The position numbers were made by a program, and so were the translations under genes. A stretch of DNA of 33,694 nucleotides. Origin: CAZHGD01 sp964531735. Its GTDB lineage: Bacteria; Armatimonadota; UBA10988. Below the pieces are notes generated by a model that saw nothing but the letters and a program-made list of their open reading frames with translations, searched no databases and was not told the origin of the DNA. Below, one piece after another: positions 16,668 to 24,385 of this stretch (positions within the stretch are counted from its first letter, which is position 1; the number at the start of each line of letters is the position of its first letter). The stretch is taken from positions 1 through 33,694 of the forward strand of contig CAZHGD010000070.1 in the NCBI GenBank assembly GCA_964531735.1. Reading direction: 5' to 3'.

Positions 16668-18911
16668 GTGTCGCATAGTCTGCGAGCCGCCATCAGCACC
16701 TTTGTGATGATCCTGCTGTTGGCCGGCGCGCTATCGTACTCCGGCTTCAGCATGGCTCGCGAGCGGCTCGCTGACGAGTTCGCCGAAGAGCAGTACCTGA
16801 TCAGCCTCTACACGGCCCGCCACTTGCAGAGCAAGTTCGACACCGCCGGTCTGTGCCTGCACGTGCTTGGGCACCGGCTGGTCGACCCGGAGGCGCCGGC
16901 GCGCCTCGGCGAGAGCGAGGCTCTGGCCCACGAGACGGACCTCGTGCAGGCGATGCTCGACCAGCGCCAGGCGACGTTCTTCGTCAGCGATGCCGGCGGT
17001 CAGTTGGTCCAGTTGGGCGGCGCCCGACAGCGCCCGCCGGTGGCCACGGTCTCGGCCACGCTGGCGCGCGTCGTACGTTCACACCGCACCGCCGCCGAGT
17101 TGTTCCGGGCCGACGACGGCTCGCCGCGGCTCCTGGTGATGCAGGAACTCGAGGAGACCACCGCCGACGCCGGCGTGGCCACCGGCGTCGTGCTCGACCT
17201 GCGCTGGCTGCTGCGCCCGCCATCGCAGGACAAGCGCACGCCCAACGACATCATCCTGGTCGACCCGGCGAACCTGGTGGTCCTGGCGTCACTGACCGGC
17301 CTGCGCGAAGGCCTGCGCCTGTTCGACCTGTACCGCACCGAGACCGAGGCCCTGCGCCATGCGGTGACCCGCATGTCGAGCGGTCGCGAGCGCGATGCCT
17401 GGCGGCTGGTCGGCACCGAAAGCGGGCGGCCGGAACGCTATCTGGTGGGTGTCCAGGGCCTGGCGCTCGGCGACCGCAAGCTGGCCGTGATGGCGGGCAT
17501 CGCGCGACGGCACATGGTCGAGCGGTTCTTCAATCGCATCGCCCGCTGGATCGTGCTGATCGGGCTGATCACCTTGCTGTCGTCGGTGGCCATGGCCTCG
17601 TTGGTCCTCCAGACCAACAACCGCGCTCGCGACGACCGCCGCCGCAGCGAGGAACGGAACGCGCTGCTGCGCATCAGTCAGGCGCTGTTCGCCGAACACG
17701 GCGTCTCCGAAGTGCTGCGGCGCATCACCAACGAGGCGGTCGACCTGTTCCGTTGTGACGGCGCCACCATCGCGCTGCTCGATGAGACCGATGACACGCT
17801 GGTGTTCCGCTGTGTCTCCTCGCGCGACCCGGCCACCGCCGAACGACTGACCGGTCTGCGCCTGCCGCGCGACCAGGGCGTGCTCGGCTGGGTGGTCACC
17901 CACGGCGAAGCCGCGCGCGTGGATAACGCCGCCGACGACCAGCGCTACTCGCGCAGCGTCGACGAGGAGACCGGCAAACGCACCATGGCGCTGCTCTGCG
18001 CGCCGCTCACCGACGAGAAGGGCCGGCCGTTCGGCGCCATCGAACTGGTCAACCACATCGACCACCCGTTCGCGGCCAATGACCTGCCGCTGTTGCTGTC
18101 GCTGGCAGCCACGGCGTCGGCGGCGTTGGAACGAGCGGTGTTCCTGGAGCGCCAGGCGGAGCAGGACCGCCTACAGCGCGAGTTGGACATCGCGGCCACG
18201 GTGCAGCGCAGCCTGCTGCCGCAGAGCTTCCCGGAGTTGCCGGGCTTCGAGGTCGCCGGCGACAATGACCCGGCCCGCGAGGTCGGTGGCGACTTCTACG
18301 GCTTCGTGCCCGTCGACGACAACCACCTCGGCGTGGCCATCGCCGATGTGGCCGACAAGGGCCTCGGCGCGGCCATGTTCATGGTCATGTGCCACAGCCT
18401 GCTGCACACCGTGGCACCGCGCGAACTGTCGCCGGCCAAGGTGCTGGCCGACCTGAACACCCGCCTGCTCGAGCTGTCCAACTCCGACCTGTTCGTGACG
18501 GTGTTCTACGGGATTCTCGACCTGCGCACCGGTCAGTTCCGCTACAGCAACGCGGGCCACCCGCCGCCGTTGTGGTCGCATGCCGATGGCAGCCTCACGC
18601 CGGTAACGCTCCGTGGCATGGCCCTCGGCGTGGTACCCGATGTCGATCTGGGCGAGGACGAACTGACGTTGCAGGCGGGCGACCGTCTGTTGCTCTACAC
18701 CGACGGCATCACCGACGCGCTCAACCCGGCCGGCCAGGAGCTTGGCCTCGACGCCGTGACGCGGGTGCTGTCCAGCCGGCTCGATCTGAGCGCGGCCGAG
18801 ACGGTGGCGGCACTGATGTCCGCCACGGCCGACTACGCCGCGGGCCGGGCGCAGTTCGACGACACCACTGTCACTGTGGTGCGCGCCACGCCGCCGGCAA
18901 CCCAGGTGTAG
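16668..18911 (+). CDS. Membrane sensor phosphatase: extracytoplasmic domain, GAF and PP2C (RsbU/SpoIIE type)
   Basis: A 747-aa protein. Residues 7-27 form a first membrane helix, about 30-288 an extracytoplasmic sensor-like region, and about 292-313 a second helix. A short charged segment replaces a HAMP domain. A GAF domain spans about 331-490 (ALLRISQALFAEHGV to LAATASAALERAVF), followed by a coiled linker (ELDIAATVQRSLLPQSFPE) and a PP2C phosphatase (500-740). PP2C metal and core motifs are intact: AREVGGDFYGF, IADVADKGLGAAMFM, NAGHPPPL, LLLYTDGITDAL and FDDTTVTVV. Such enzymes dephosphorylate anti-sigma-factor antagonists in partner switching, but no anti-sigma or STAS gene lies in this window. 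The GTG start (16668) has GGTGAG 5 nt upstream. It is the last gene of the operon, 6 bp after the DUF4397 gene. Confidence 0.93.
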   Translation: MSHSLRAAISTFVMILLLAGALSYSGFSMARERLADEFAEEQYLISLYTARHLQSKFDTAGLCLHVLGHRLVDPEAPARLGESEALAHETDLVQAMLDQRQATFFVSDAGGQLVQLGGARQRPPVATVSATLARVVRSHRTAAELFRADDGSPRLLVMQELEETTADAGVATGVVLDLRWLLRPPSQDKRTPNDIILVDPANLVVLASLTGLREGLRLFDLYRTETEALRHAVTRMSSGRERDAWRLVGTESGRPERYLVGVQGLALGDRKLAVMAGIARRHMVERFFNRIARWIVLIGLITLLSSVAMASLVLQTNNRARDDRRRSEERNALLRISQALFAEHGVSEVLRRITNEAVDLFRCDGATIALLDETDDTLVFRCVSSRDPATAERLTGLRLPRDQGVLGWVVTHGEAARVDNAADDQRYSRSVDEETGKRTMALLCAPLTDEKGRPFGAIELVNHIDHPFAANDLPLLLSLAATASAALERAVFLERQAEQDRLQRELDIAATVQRSLLPQSFPELPGFEVAGDNDPAREVGGDFYGFVPVDDNHLGVAIADVADKGLGAAMFMVMCHSLLHTVAPRELSPAKVLADLNTRLLELSNSDLFVTVFYGILDLRTGQFRYSNAGHPPPLWSHADGSLTPVTLRGMALGVVPDVDLGEDELTLQAGDRLLLYTDGITDALNPAGQELGLDAVTRVLSSRLDLSAAETVAALMSATADYAAGRAQFDDTTVTVVRATPPATQV

Positions 18912-18915
18912 GCCA

Positions 18916-18930
18916 GGTCGCCGAGCGACC
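18916..18930. terminator. Short hairpin between convergent genes
   Basis: GGTCGC (18916-18921) pairs with GCGACC (18925-18930) around a CGA loop, within the 33-bp gap between the convergent phosphatase and beta-helix genes. The stem is short and has no T-tract, so terminator function is tentative. Confidence 0.35.
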
Positions 18931-18944
18931 CCGCCCGAGCGCGC

Positions 18945-21827
18945 TTACCGCGTGGCCTCGGCCTGCACCTCGGCGGCGCTCAGCGGCCGCGCCCACACCT
19001 TCACCTCGCCCATGAGGCCCTTGAAGAACGCCGGCGGGTCCTGTTGCATCTGGATGCCGCCCCACGCCTCGCGGCCGATCATCAGCGGCTCGCCGTTGAA
19101 GGTGTGCTTCAGCGGATTGTCGAGCGTGCCGACGGGCCGCCCGTTGAGGAAGACCGTCACGCCCTTGCCTTCCTCGACCACCGCGGCCACATGGGCCCAT
19201 TCGGCCGCCTTGAGCACGCCTGAGGTTCGGAAGTTGAAGCTCCACTTGCCGTCCTCGGCGTTCCCCTCGAAGTGTACGGCGCCGTCCCAGAAGGTGAGCA
19301 CATAGGGCGCCGCCGTGCCCGTGTAGCGCTTGCCGATGAGCGCATTGCGCCCGGCGACGCGCTCGGGCTTCACCCACAGGCCCAGCGTAAGGCTCTGCAG
19401 GTTGAAGTAGGCCGGCTCGTCGACGCGCAGGTAGGCTTTGCCGTCGAAGACGCCGGCCTTGCCGCCGCGCCCGTCGTCGGCGACGCGCACCCCGCTGCCC
19501 TCGGCATCGAAGCCGTTGCCCGCAGCGTCGGGCACACGGCGCACCAGTCCGGTGGCGTCGACCACCGCCTGCGACCACTTCCAGTCGGCGATGGGCCCGC
19601 GGCTGCTCAGGATCTTCTGCCGCCGCGCGGCCTCGCCCTCCAGGACGCGCACTTCGTCCCACAGCGGCAGTTTGACGTCTTCGAAGCGGTTGCCCACCAG
19701 GCAGGTCCCGCGAGTCGTCTGGAACAAGTAGATGCCGACGTCGCTGTGCTCGACCAGGTTGTTCTCGACGACGCTGTCGCAAACGAGCGGATCGGTGCGC
19801 GTGCCGGGCGTCACCTTCCCGTTCGGCAACTCGGTGCCCAGCACGATGCTGGCGTTGTTGTGCAACCGGTTGCGCCGCATGATGGTGCCGAGCACGATGG
19901 GCACCTTCCAGTTCGGTCCGATCAGCCCGTAGGTGCCCAGGTGCGCGTCGCCGGTCAGGCGGTGGTTGTCGTGGTCGGCGCTGTAGAGGTTGCCTTCCAG
20001 GATCTCGTTGTCGAACCACTGCACGTACCAACTCGGCTCGGCGCCGGCGTAATTCATGCCGAAGTTGTGGAATCCGGCGGTCCGCGTGGAGCGGTTGCCC
20101 GCGCAGATGTGCTCGAGCGCGTTGCCGTAGAGCTGGATGGCCATGCCGGTGTCGGTGAACTCATTGTCGAGCAGCAGCCACTGCCGCAGCAGCCAGGTGA
20201 CCGCCACCACCGACGTGGCATCGGGCACCACGTCCCACGGCCGGTCGACCTTCAGCCGGGCGCCGTCGAACCCGGCCAGCTTGCGCCATTGCCCCTCGCC
20301 CTTGCCACTGAGCACATACACCGCCGCGCCGAGCCAGCGGGAGCCGGTGTCCTTCGGCGGCTTCGGGAGCGTGATGCCGTCGGCGTCGGCGCCGGCGAGG
20401 GGCCCGCTGTAGACCTCGCCCGAGGCGTCGGAGGTGATCGGCTCGCGGTCACCGCCGTGCTGCAGGGCGAAGGTGTTGCGCGCCAGGAGCACGTGCTCGA
20501 GGTTGCCAAAGCCGAGGCCGCCGGCCGCTCCCCAGGACTGCAGGTCGCAGCCCACGAAGCGGTTGCCCTCGATGATCACGCCGTCGCCGCCGAACACGCC
20601 ACCGCCGCCCCAGCGGCCCGAGCCCAGGATGTTGCGCTCGATCCGCGCGCCACGTGGCTCGGTCAGGCTGTAGGTGCAACTCGACGAGTACAGGTCGCAG
20701 TCACTGATGGCGATGTTCCGGCCACCGAGCACCAGGAGCCAGTAGCCGCCGCCGAAGCCCACCTTCAGCCCCTGTCGCCAGCGCTTGTCCACCTCTTCAG
20801 GCGTGATGTGGCCGCGGTAGACGTTGGCCCGCACGCGCACGTGGCGCAGGAACACGTCGCCCGCGTTCGGGCCGCTGGTGTTGGCGGTGAGGAACCGATC
20901 GTAGTTGGAGCAGTAGAAGCTGAGCTGCTCGATGCCGAACTGGTACGTGCCGACGATCCAGGCGCTCGGAGGCTTCTCGACGTCGGGCCAGAAAACGCAG
21001 GCCAACGCCTCGTTCTCGCCCCGCAACACGGTGCGCGGCGGAATGTACAGTGTGTCGGTGGCCTGATAGCGGCCACGTGGGAAGTAGACCACCCCGCCAC
21101 CGGCCGCTTTGGCCTGCGCCAACGCCGCGCGGATGGCCGCGGTGTCGTCGCGCAGCCCGGTGCCGTCGGCGCCGTAGTCCTTCACGTTGAAGATGGTCGC
21201 CGGCCAGGGGTCGGGCGCCACAATCTGGACGCGGAGCGGCTCGCTCCAGGCGGCGGCGCCGCCGAGACCGCTGTGCAGACGGAGCTGGTGGTCGCCAGGC
21301 GGCAGGTCACCGGGCACGGCCAGCTTCACACCGTAGGCGTCGCCCTCGGCCCGGAGCGTGTCGCGCTGCCGGCCGTCGAACGCCACGGTGACCGTCGTGC
21401 CCGCGCCCCAGGCGAGGTTCTTGCCGAACAGGCGCAGCCAGCCGCCGGGCGTGGCCGCCGGGCCGCGGTCGCCTTGGGCCCACCACAGTGCCGGCTGGTT
21501 GAGCAGCCCGCTGACCGATTCGCCGCGAGCGGTGACCCGGTAGGCCAACACGCCGTTGGCCAGGTCGCCGGGCACCGCGAACTTCAGCGACACGTCCGAC
21601 GGCTGCACCACCTTGGCCGCCTTGGCGCCCTCGGGCCACGCCAGTTTGGCCGGCGCGCCGGCCGCGCCGTCGGCCAGGCGGGCGACGGCCACGCTGGGCC
21701 TCTCGCCAAACCCGGCGCCGCGCACCAGCACGGTCTCGCCGGGTCGGATGGGGTCACTGGCCCAGAACACCTGCGGTGCGGCGAACGCACTCGCGGCGGC
21801 AAACAACACGGCGAGACTGCGCATCAT
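18945..21827 (-). CDS. Large secreted parallel beta-helix (pectate-lyase-like) protein with C-terminal LamG domain
   Basis: A 960-aa exported protein. After a signal peptide (about 1-16) come two IPT/TIG-like beta-sandwich modules (about 17-110 and 112-205; note IRPGETVLVRGAGFG and GGWLRLFGKNLAWG). From residue 211 (TIFNVKDYGADGTGLRDD) there is a pectate-lyase-3-type right-handed beta-helix with many N-x-F/V-x-x-N turns (IEGNRFVGCD, LARNTFAL, VENNLVEHSDVGIYLF, LVGNRFEDV) reaching about residue 750. The last 170 residues are a LamG/concanavalin-like domain (FDGKAYLRVD, LTLGLWVKPE, EWAHVAAVVEEGKGVTVFLNG, GEVKVWARPLS). It should bind and perhaps cleave an extracellular polysaccharide; catalytic residues cannot be assigned. 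The start (21827) has AGGAG 8 nt upstream; a second ATG follows immediately. Confidence 0.85.
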   Translation of the reverse strand: MMRSLAVLFAAASAFAAPQVFWASDPIRPGETVLVRGAGFGERPSVAVARLADGAAGAPAKLAWPEGAKAAKVVQPSDVSLKFAVPGDLANGVLAYRVTARGESVSGLLNQPALWWAQGDRGPAATPGGWLRLFGKNLAWGAGTTVTVAFDGRQRDTLRAEGDAYGVKLAVPGDLPPGDHQLRLHSGLGGAAAWSEPLRVQIVAPDPWPATIFNVKDYGADGTGLRDDTAAIRAALAQAKAAGGGVVYFPRGRYQATDTLYIPPRTVLRGENEALACVFWPDVEKPPSAWIVGTYQFGIEQLSFYCSNYDRFLTANTSGPNAGDVFLRHVRVRANVYRGHITPEEVDKRWRQGLKVGFGGGYWLLVLGGRNIAISDCDLYSSSCTYSLTEPRGARIERNILGSGRWGGGGVFGGDGVIIEGNRFVGCDLQSWGAAGGLGFGNLEHVLLARNTFALQHGGDREPITSDASGEVYSGPLAGADADGITLPKPPKDTGSRWLGAAVYVLSGKGEGQWRKLAGFDGARLKVDRPWDVVPDATSVVAVTWLLRQWLLLDNEFTDTGMAIQLYGNALEHICAGNRSTRTAGFHNFGMNYAGAEPSWYVQWFDNEILEGNLYSADHDNHRLTGDAHLGTYGLIGPNWKVPIVLGTIMRRNRLHNNASIVLGTELPNGKVTPGTRTDPLVCDSVVENNLVEHSDVGIYLFQTTRGTCLVGNRFEDVKLPLWDEVRVLEGEAARRQKILSSRGPIADWKWSQAVVDATGLVRRVPDAAGNGFDAEGSGVRVADDGRGGKAGVFDGKAYLRVDEPAYFNLQSLTLGLWVKPERVAGRNALIGKRYTGTAAPYVLTFWDGAVHFEGNAEDGKWSFNFRTSGVLKAAEWAHVAAVVEEGKGVTVFLNGRPVGTLDNPLKHTFNGEPLMIGREAWGGIQMQQDPPAFFKGLMGEVKVWARPLSAAEVQAEATR

Positions 21828-21870
21828 CGGCACGGCTCCTTCGGCGCCACGGCGGCGGCGGAGCATTACG

Positions 21871-22003
21871 GCACCGCCGGTGCGCGATCCTCCACCAGAG
21901 CGCCGGTGCGGCACCTGGTGCTGCCCACGGCCACCGGCGCCCGCACCGGCCGCCGGTGCTACCGCGAGGCGGCGAGCCGGCCGGCAGTGTCGTGCGCCGG
22001 TGC
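21871..22003. repeat. Cluster of CGCCGGTGC repeats and small hairpins
   Basis: Four direct copies of CGCCGGTGC (21875-21883, 21901-21909, 21951-21959, 21995-22003) and an inverted copy (21932-21940) lie in 133 bp between the MDR dehydrogenase stop and the beta-helix gene. Some form hairpins, for example GCACCG-C-CGGTGC (21871-21883) and GCACCGG/CCGGTGC (21943-21949 with 21953-21959). The outermost copy begins 4 nt past the dehydrogenase stop codon. It may be a REP-like element, a terminator or an mRNA-processing site. Confidence 0.55.
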
Positions 22004-22006
22004 GGC

Positions 22007-23005
22007 CTACAGCCGCGACCAGTCGAACACCACGCCGACGTAGTCGTCCTTGCGGCTCTTAAGCCCTTCATAGGCGTCCACGGCCTCGTGCGGGCTGAGC
22101 ACGTGCGTGCGCAGCGGATCGACCACCAGTCGGCCCGCGGCGATCTGCCCGATGAGGTAGTGGCAGTTGCCCCACATCGAGTGCCGCACGCCAGGTGCCG
22201 GCTGCACTGGATAGCGCCACTCGTGCGCCCCTTTGAAGGTCAGGCAGCCGTGCCCCCAGAGGTGCACCCGGTTGAGCAGGTCGGTGACGTTGGCTTCGTA
22301 CTCGCCACGCGGCGACCCGAGCCAGATCACCTCACCGAGCTTGGCCGTCATGTCGCAGGCGGTTAGGGCGACCCGCGGCACCCCCACGGCCTCCACGGTG
22401 CAGCGCGCGCCTTCGCCGCCGGTCAGCTCCTTCACCGCCGCCACGCCGCCATCCTCGCCGGGCTCGACCACCTGCGCCAGGCCGCACGCGCGCGCGAGTT
22501 CGCGGCGCCGGGCGCTGAGATCGAGGCCGATCACCTCGGCGCCGGCCAAACGGAAGAGCTGCGCACACAGATTGCCCACCAGACCGAGACCGATCACCGC
22601 GACCGGGTCACCCAGTGTCACGTCGGAGACCCGCACGGCGGTGATGGCGATGGAGGCCATGCGGCAGAACACGGCCGTCTCGGGCGCCAGGCTGCCGGGC
22701 ACCTTGACGTAGAGCACACTGGTCTTGGCCACGCTGGCGTGGAGGCCATACGTGTAGATGCGGTCGCCGGGCGCCACGTCGGTGACGCCCTCGCCCACCT
22801 CGATCACCTCGCCGATGGCGGCGTACGGGTCGCCCGAGGGATAGGTGACCTGCTGCGTGCCGCTGTACTTGGCCACTTCGGTGCCCGAGCTGATCAGCGA
22901 CACCAGCGTCCGGTAGAGGACCTCGCCACGACCGGGCCGGCCCGGATCGTAAGGCAGTAGTTCCACCCGACCAGGGGCGGTGAACATCAGGCGGGTAGCA
23001 GACAA
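22007..23005 (-). CDS. Zinc-less medium-chain dehydrogenase/reductase
   Basis: A 332-aa MDR-superfamily oxidoreductase with a GroES-like N-terminal domain and a Rossmann domain (VIGLGLVGNLCAQLF with the following acidic residue of VIGLDLSARR, typical for NAD(H)). The sites that normally hold catalytic zinc are replaced: SLISSGTE where classical enzymes have GICGxD, and YAAIGEV where they have GHE; the four-Cys structural zinc lobe is also missing. It therefore resembles the zinc-independent SGTE subgroup that includes BchC-like dehydrogenases, and probably oxidises a sugar or polyol-type alcohol. TTG 23005 is chosen because AGGAG lies 7 nt upstream and the residues SATRLMFTAPGRVEL match the family start; ATG 22987 has no close ribosome site. 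It is upstream of the beta-helix gene on the same strand. Confidence 0.85.
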   Translation of the reverse strand: MSATRLMFTAPGRVELLPYDPGRPGRGEVLYRTLVSLISSGTEVAKYSGTQQVTYPSGDPYAAIGEVIEVGEGVTDVAPGDRIYTYGLHASVAKTSVLYVKVPGSLAPETAVFCRMASIAITAVRVSDVTLGDPVAVIGLGLVGNLCAQLFRLAGAEVIGLDLSARRRELARACGLAQVVEPGEDGGVAAVKELTGGEGARCTVEAVGVPRVALTACDMTAKLGEVIWLGSPRGEYEANVTDLLNRVHLWGHGCLTFKGAHEWRYPVQPAPGVRHSMWGNCHYLIGQIAAGRLVVDPLRTHVLSPHEAVDAYEGLKSRKDDYVGVVFDWSRL

Positions 23006-23118
23006 CGCGCGGCTCCTGTCTGCGCGGCCGTTCGTGCCCGCCACGCGCCTTCCTCCCGCCAACGGCACGGAGGGGCCGGCTGGCCGAGGCCGAACTGCGC
23101 GCGGCAGGAGTACGAGCG

Positions 23119-23766
23119 GTGGCTGTAGACGGGCAGGCAGTGGTGGTGGCGTTCGGTGATTCGGTGACCCTCGGCGTGCGCGAAGGGGTGCTGCCGGAAC
23201 AGACCTACAGCGCGCTGCTGGAGCAGCGGCTCAACGCGGACCAGGTGCCCGCGCGGGTGATCAACTCGGGCGTCGGTGGGCTCACCACCGAGCAGGGCCG
23301 CGACCTGTTCGAGCCGACCGTGCTGGCGCATCGGCCCGACCTGACGCTGCTGATGTTCGGGCTGAACGACTCGGCCATGGCCGACGGTGAGGGACTGCCG
23401 CGCACCGAGCCACGGGTGCTGCTCGACCGCTACGTGTACAACCTGACCGAGTTCATCGGCGGGCTGCGGGCCGCCGGCAGCCGCGTCGTGCTGTGCAGCT
23501 CCAACCCGCTGACCCGCCGGCATGCGCTGGCTGACACCGGCATCTACGCGACCGGCGACATGAACGCCGAACTCGTCCGCTTTGTGGGCGCCTGTGCGAG
23601 CCTGGCGGGCGAGACCGGTGTGCCCTTTGTCGACATCTACCAGCCCTTCTTCGACACGCCCGGCGCCCTGGACACGCTCACCGACGGCGTGCATCCCAAT
23701 CCCGAGGGGCACGCGCTCATCGCGGGCTGGCTGTATGACACGGTGCGGGCCGAACTGACCCGCTGA
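23119..23766 (+). CDS. SGNH/GDSL-family esterase
   Basis: A 215-aa hydrolase of the SGNH superfamily, acting on ester bonds, frequently acetyl groups on carbohydrates. All four blocks are present: GDS with catalytic Ser15 (VVAFGDSVTLG), block II Gly (INSGVGG), block III GLND (Asn83) and block V DGVHPNPEGH with Asp189 and His192. No signal peptide is seen, so it is probably cytoplasmic and acts on imported oligosaccharides or small esters. The GTG start (23119) has AGGAG 8 nt upstream. It is divergent from the MDR dehydrogenase (113-bp gap, in which I see no convincing promoter) and opens the plus-strand glycan cluster. Confidence 0.9.
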   Translation: MAVDGQAVVVAFGDSVTLGVREGVLPEQTYSALLEQRLNADQVPARVINSGVGGLTTEQGRDLFEPTVLAHRPDLTLLMFGLNDSAMADGEGLPRTEPRVLLDRYVYNLTEFIGGLRAAGSRVVLCSSNPLTRRHALADTGIYATGDMNAELVRFVGACASLAGETGVPFVDIYQPFFDTPGALDTLTDGVHPNPEGHALIAGWLYDTVRAELTR

Positions 23767-23871
23767 CCGTCTGGAGGTGGCCCCCTGCTCCGGCTCGGCG
23801 CGGTTGCCTCCGGCCTCGGCGTCTTTCCGCCGCACCAGCGGACGGCCTGTGCGGGCCGGCGAAGACAGCCC

Positions 23872-23901
23872 TTGCCCATCACCGGTAGCGCCGAGTACAA
23901 A
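23872..23901 (+). promoter_or_regulatory. Candidate promoter before the small membrane protein
   Basis: TTGCCC (23872-23877), an 18-bp spacer and TACAAA (23896-23901) lie in the 259-bp gap after the esterase gene. The -10 matches four of six, so this is weak. The rest of the gap holds no gene I can support; it also contains an imperfect direct repeat (23788-23800 and 23808-23821). Confidence 0.3.
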
Positions 23902-24025
23902 GGAGGCGGTGGCCGGGGCGTCGCGGGTGGAGCGCATGACGGCACTGGGCCGATGGCAGCGATGGGTCCTGAACCCACCGGATGTTGGTCCCTGCCGAGG
24001 TGCGCGGAAGGCACGAGGTAGGACC

Positions 24026-24277
24026 ATGGACGCCAAGAAGATCGCCGCCCTGGTAGGTGCCGGGGTGGCCGTGGTCTGTGTTCTGTTTGTCGTGGCTCTG
24101 CTGCTGATCAAGACGCTGTGGGCCTGGACGGTGCCCGATCTGTGCCCGGGCGCGGTCCAGCAGGGCCTGGTGGCCGGCACCATCTCCTGGTTCACAGCGA
24201 TGAAGCTGGCTCTGTTCGTGGCCGTGCTCGGCGGGGTGGCCCGAGGCAATGAGAGCTGCCACGTCAGCACTGCCTGA
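24026..24277 (+). CDS. Small two-helix membrane protein of unknown function
   Basis: An 83-aa protein: a short charged start (MDAKK), helix 1 (about 8-34, ending LLLIKTLWAW), a loop (TVPDLCPGAVQQGLVAGTIS) and helix 2 (about 56-75, ending GGVARG). The loop pattern W-T-V-P-D-L-x-P-G-A-V-x-x-G-L-V-A looks conserved rather than random, and I have an impression of similar small membrane proteins in planctomycete/verrucomicrobial-type genomes, without a known function. ATG 24026 has GAGG 7 nt upstream; a GTG at 23909 directly behind AGGAGG would add 39 residues but its spacing (2 nt) is too short. It lies between the esterase and the second beta-helix gene, same strand. Confidence 0.68.
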   Translation: MDAKKIAALVGAGVAVVCVLFVVALLLIKTLWAWTVPDLCPGAVQQGLVAGTISWFTAMKLALFVAVLGGVARGNESCHVSTA

Positions 24278-24385
24278 CCGGTGCCGTCGGGCGGCAGAGG
24301 TGTGAGTGCCCATCGCCTGATCGCGCGGCGGCCCCTGAAGGAACTGTTCGCCCGCGCCCGAACCGCGCCGCATTGGAGCCGCTCG

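Noticed and set aside
19272..22043. A 920-codon plus-strand frame opposite the beta-helix/LamG gene, and similar long antisense frames at 11726-14146 and 25740-28595
   Set aside because: Same compositional artefact; the opposite strand carries recognisable domains and ribosome sites throughout.
23909..24025. N-terminal extension of the small membrane protein from a GTG behind AGGAGG
   Set aside because: Spacing of two bases is too short for efficient initiation and the extension shows no conserved pattern; ATG 24026 has a well-placed GAGG and directly starts the membrane protein.
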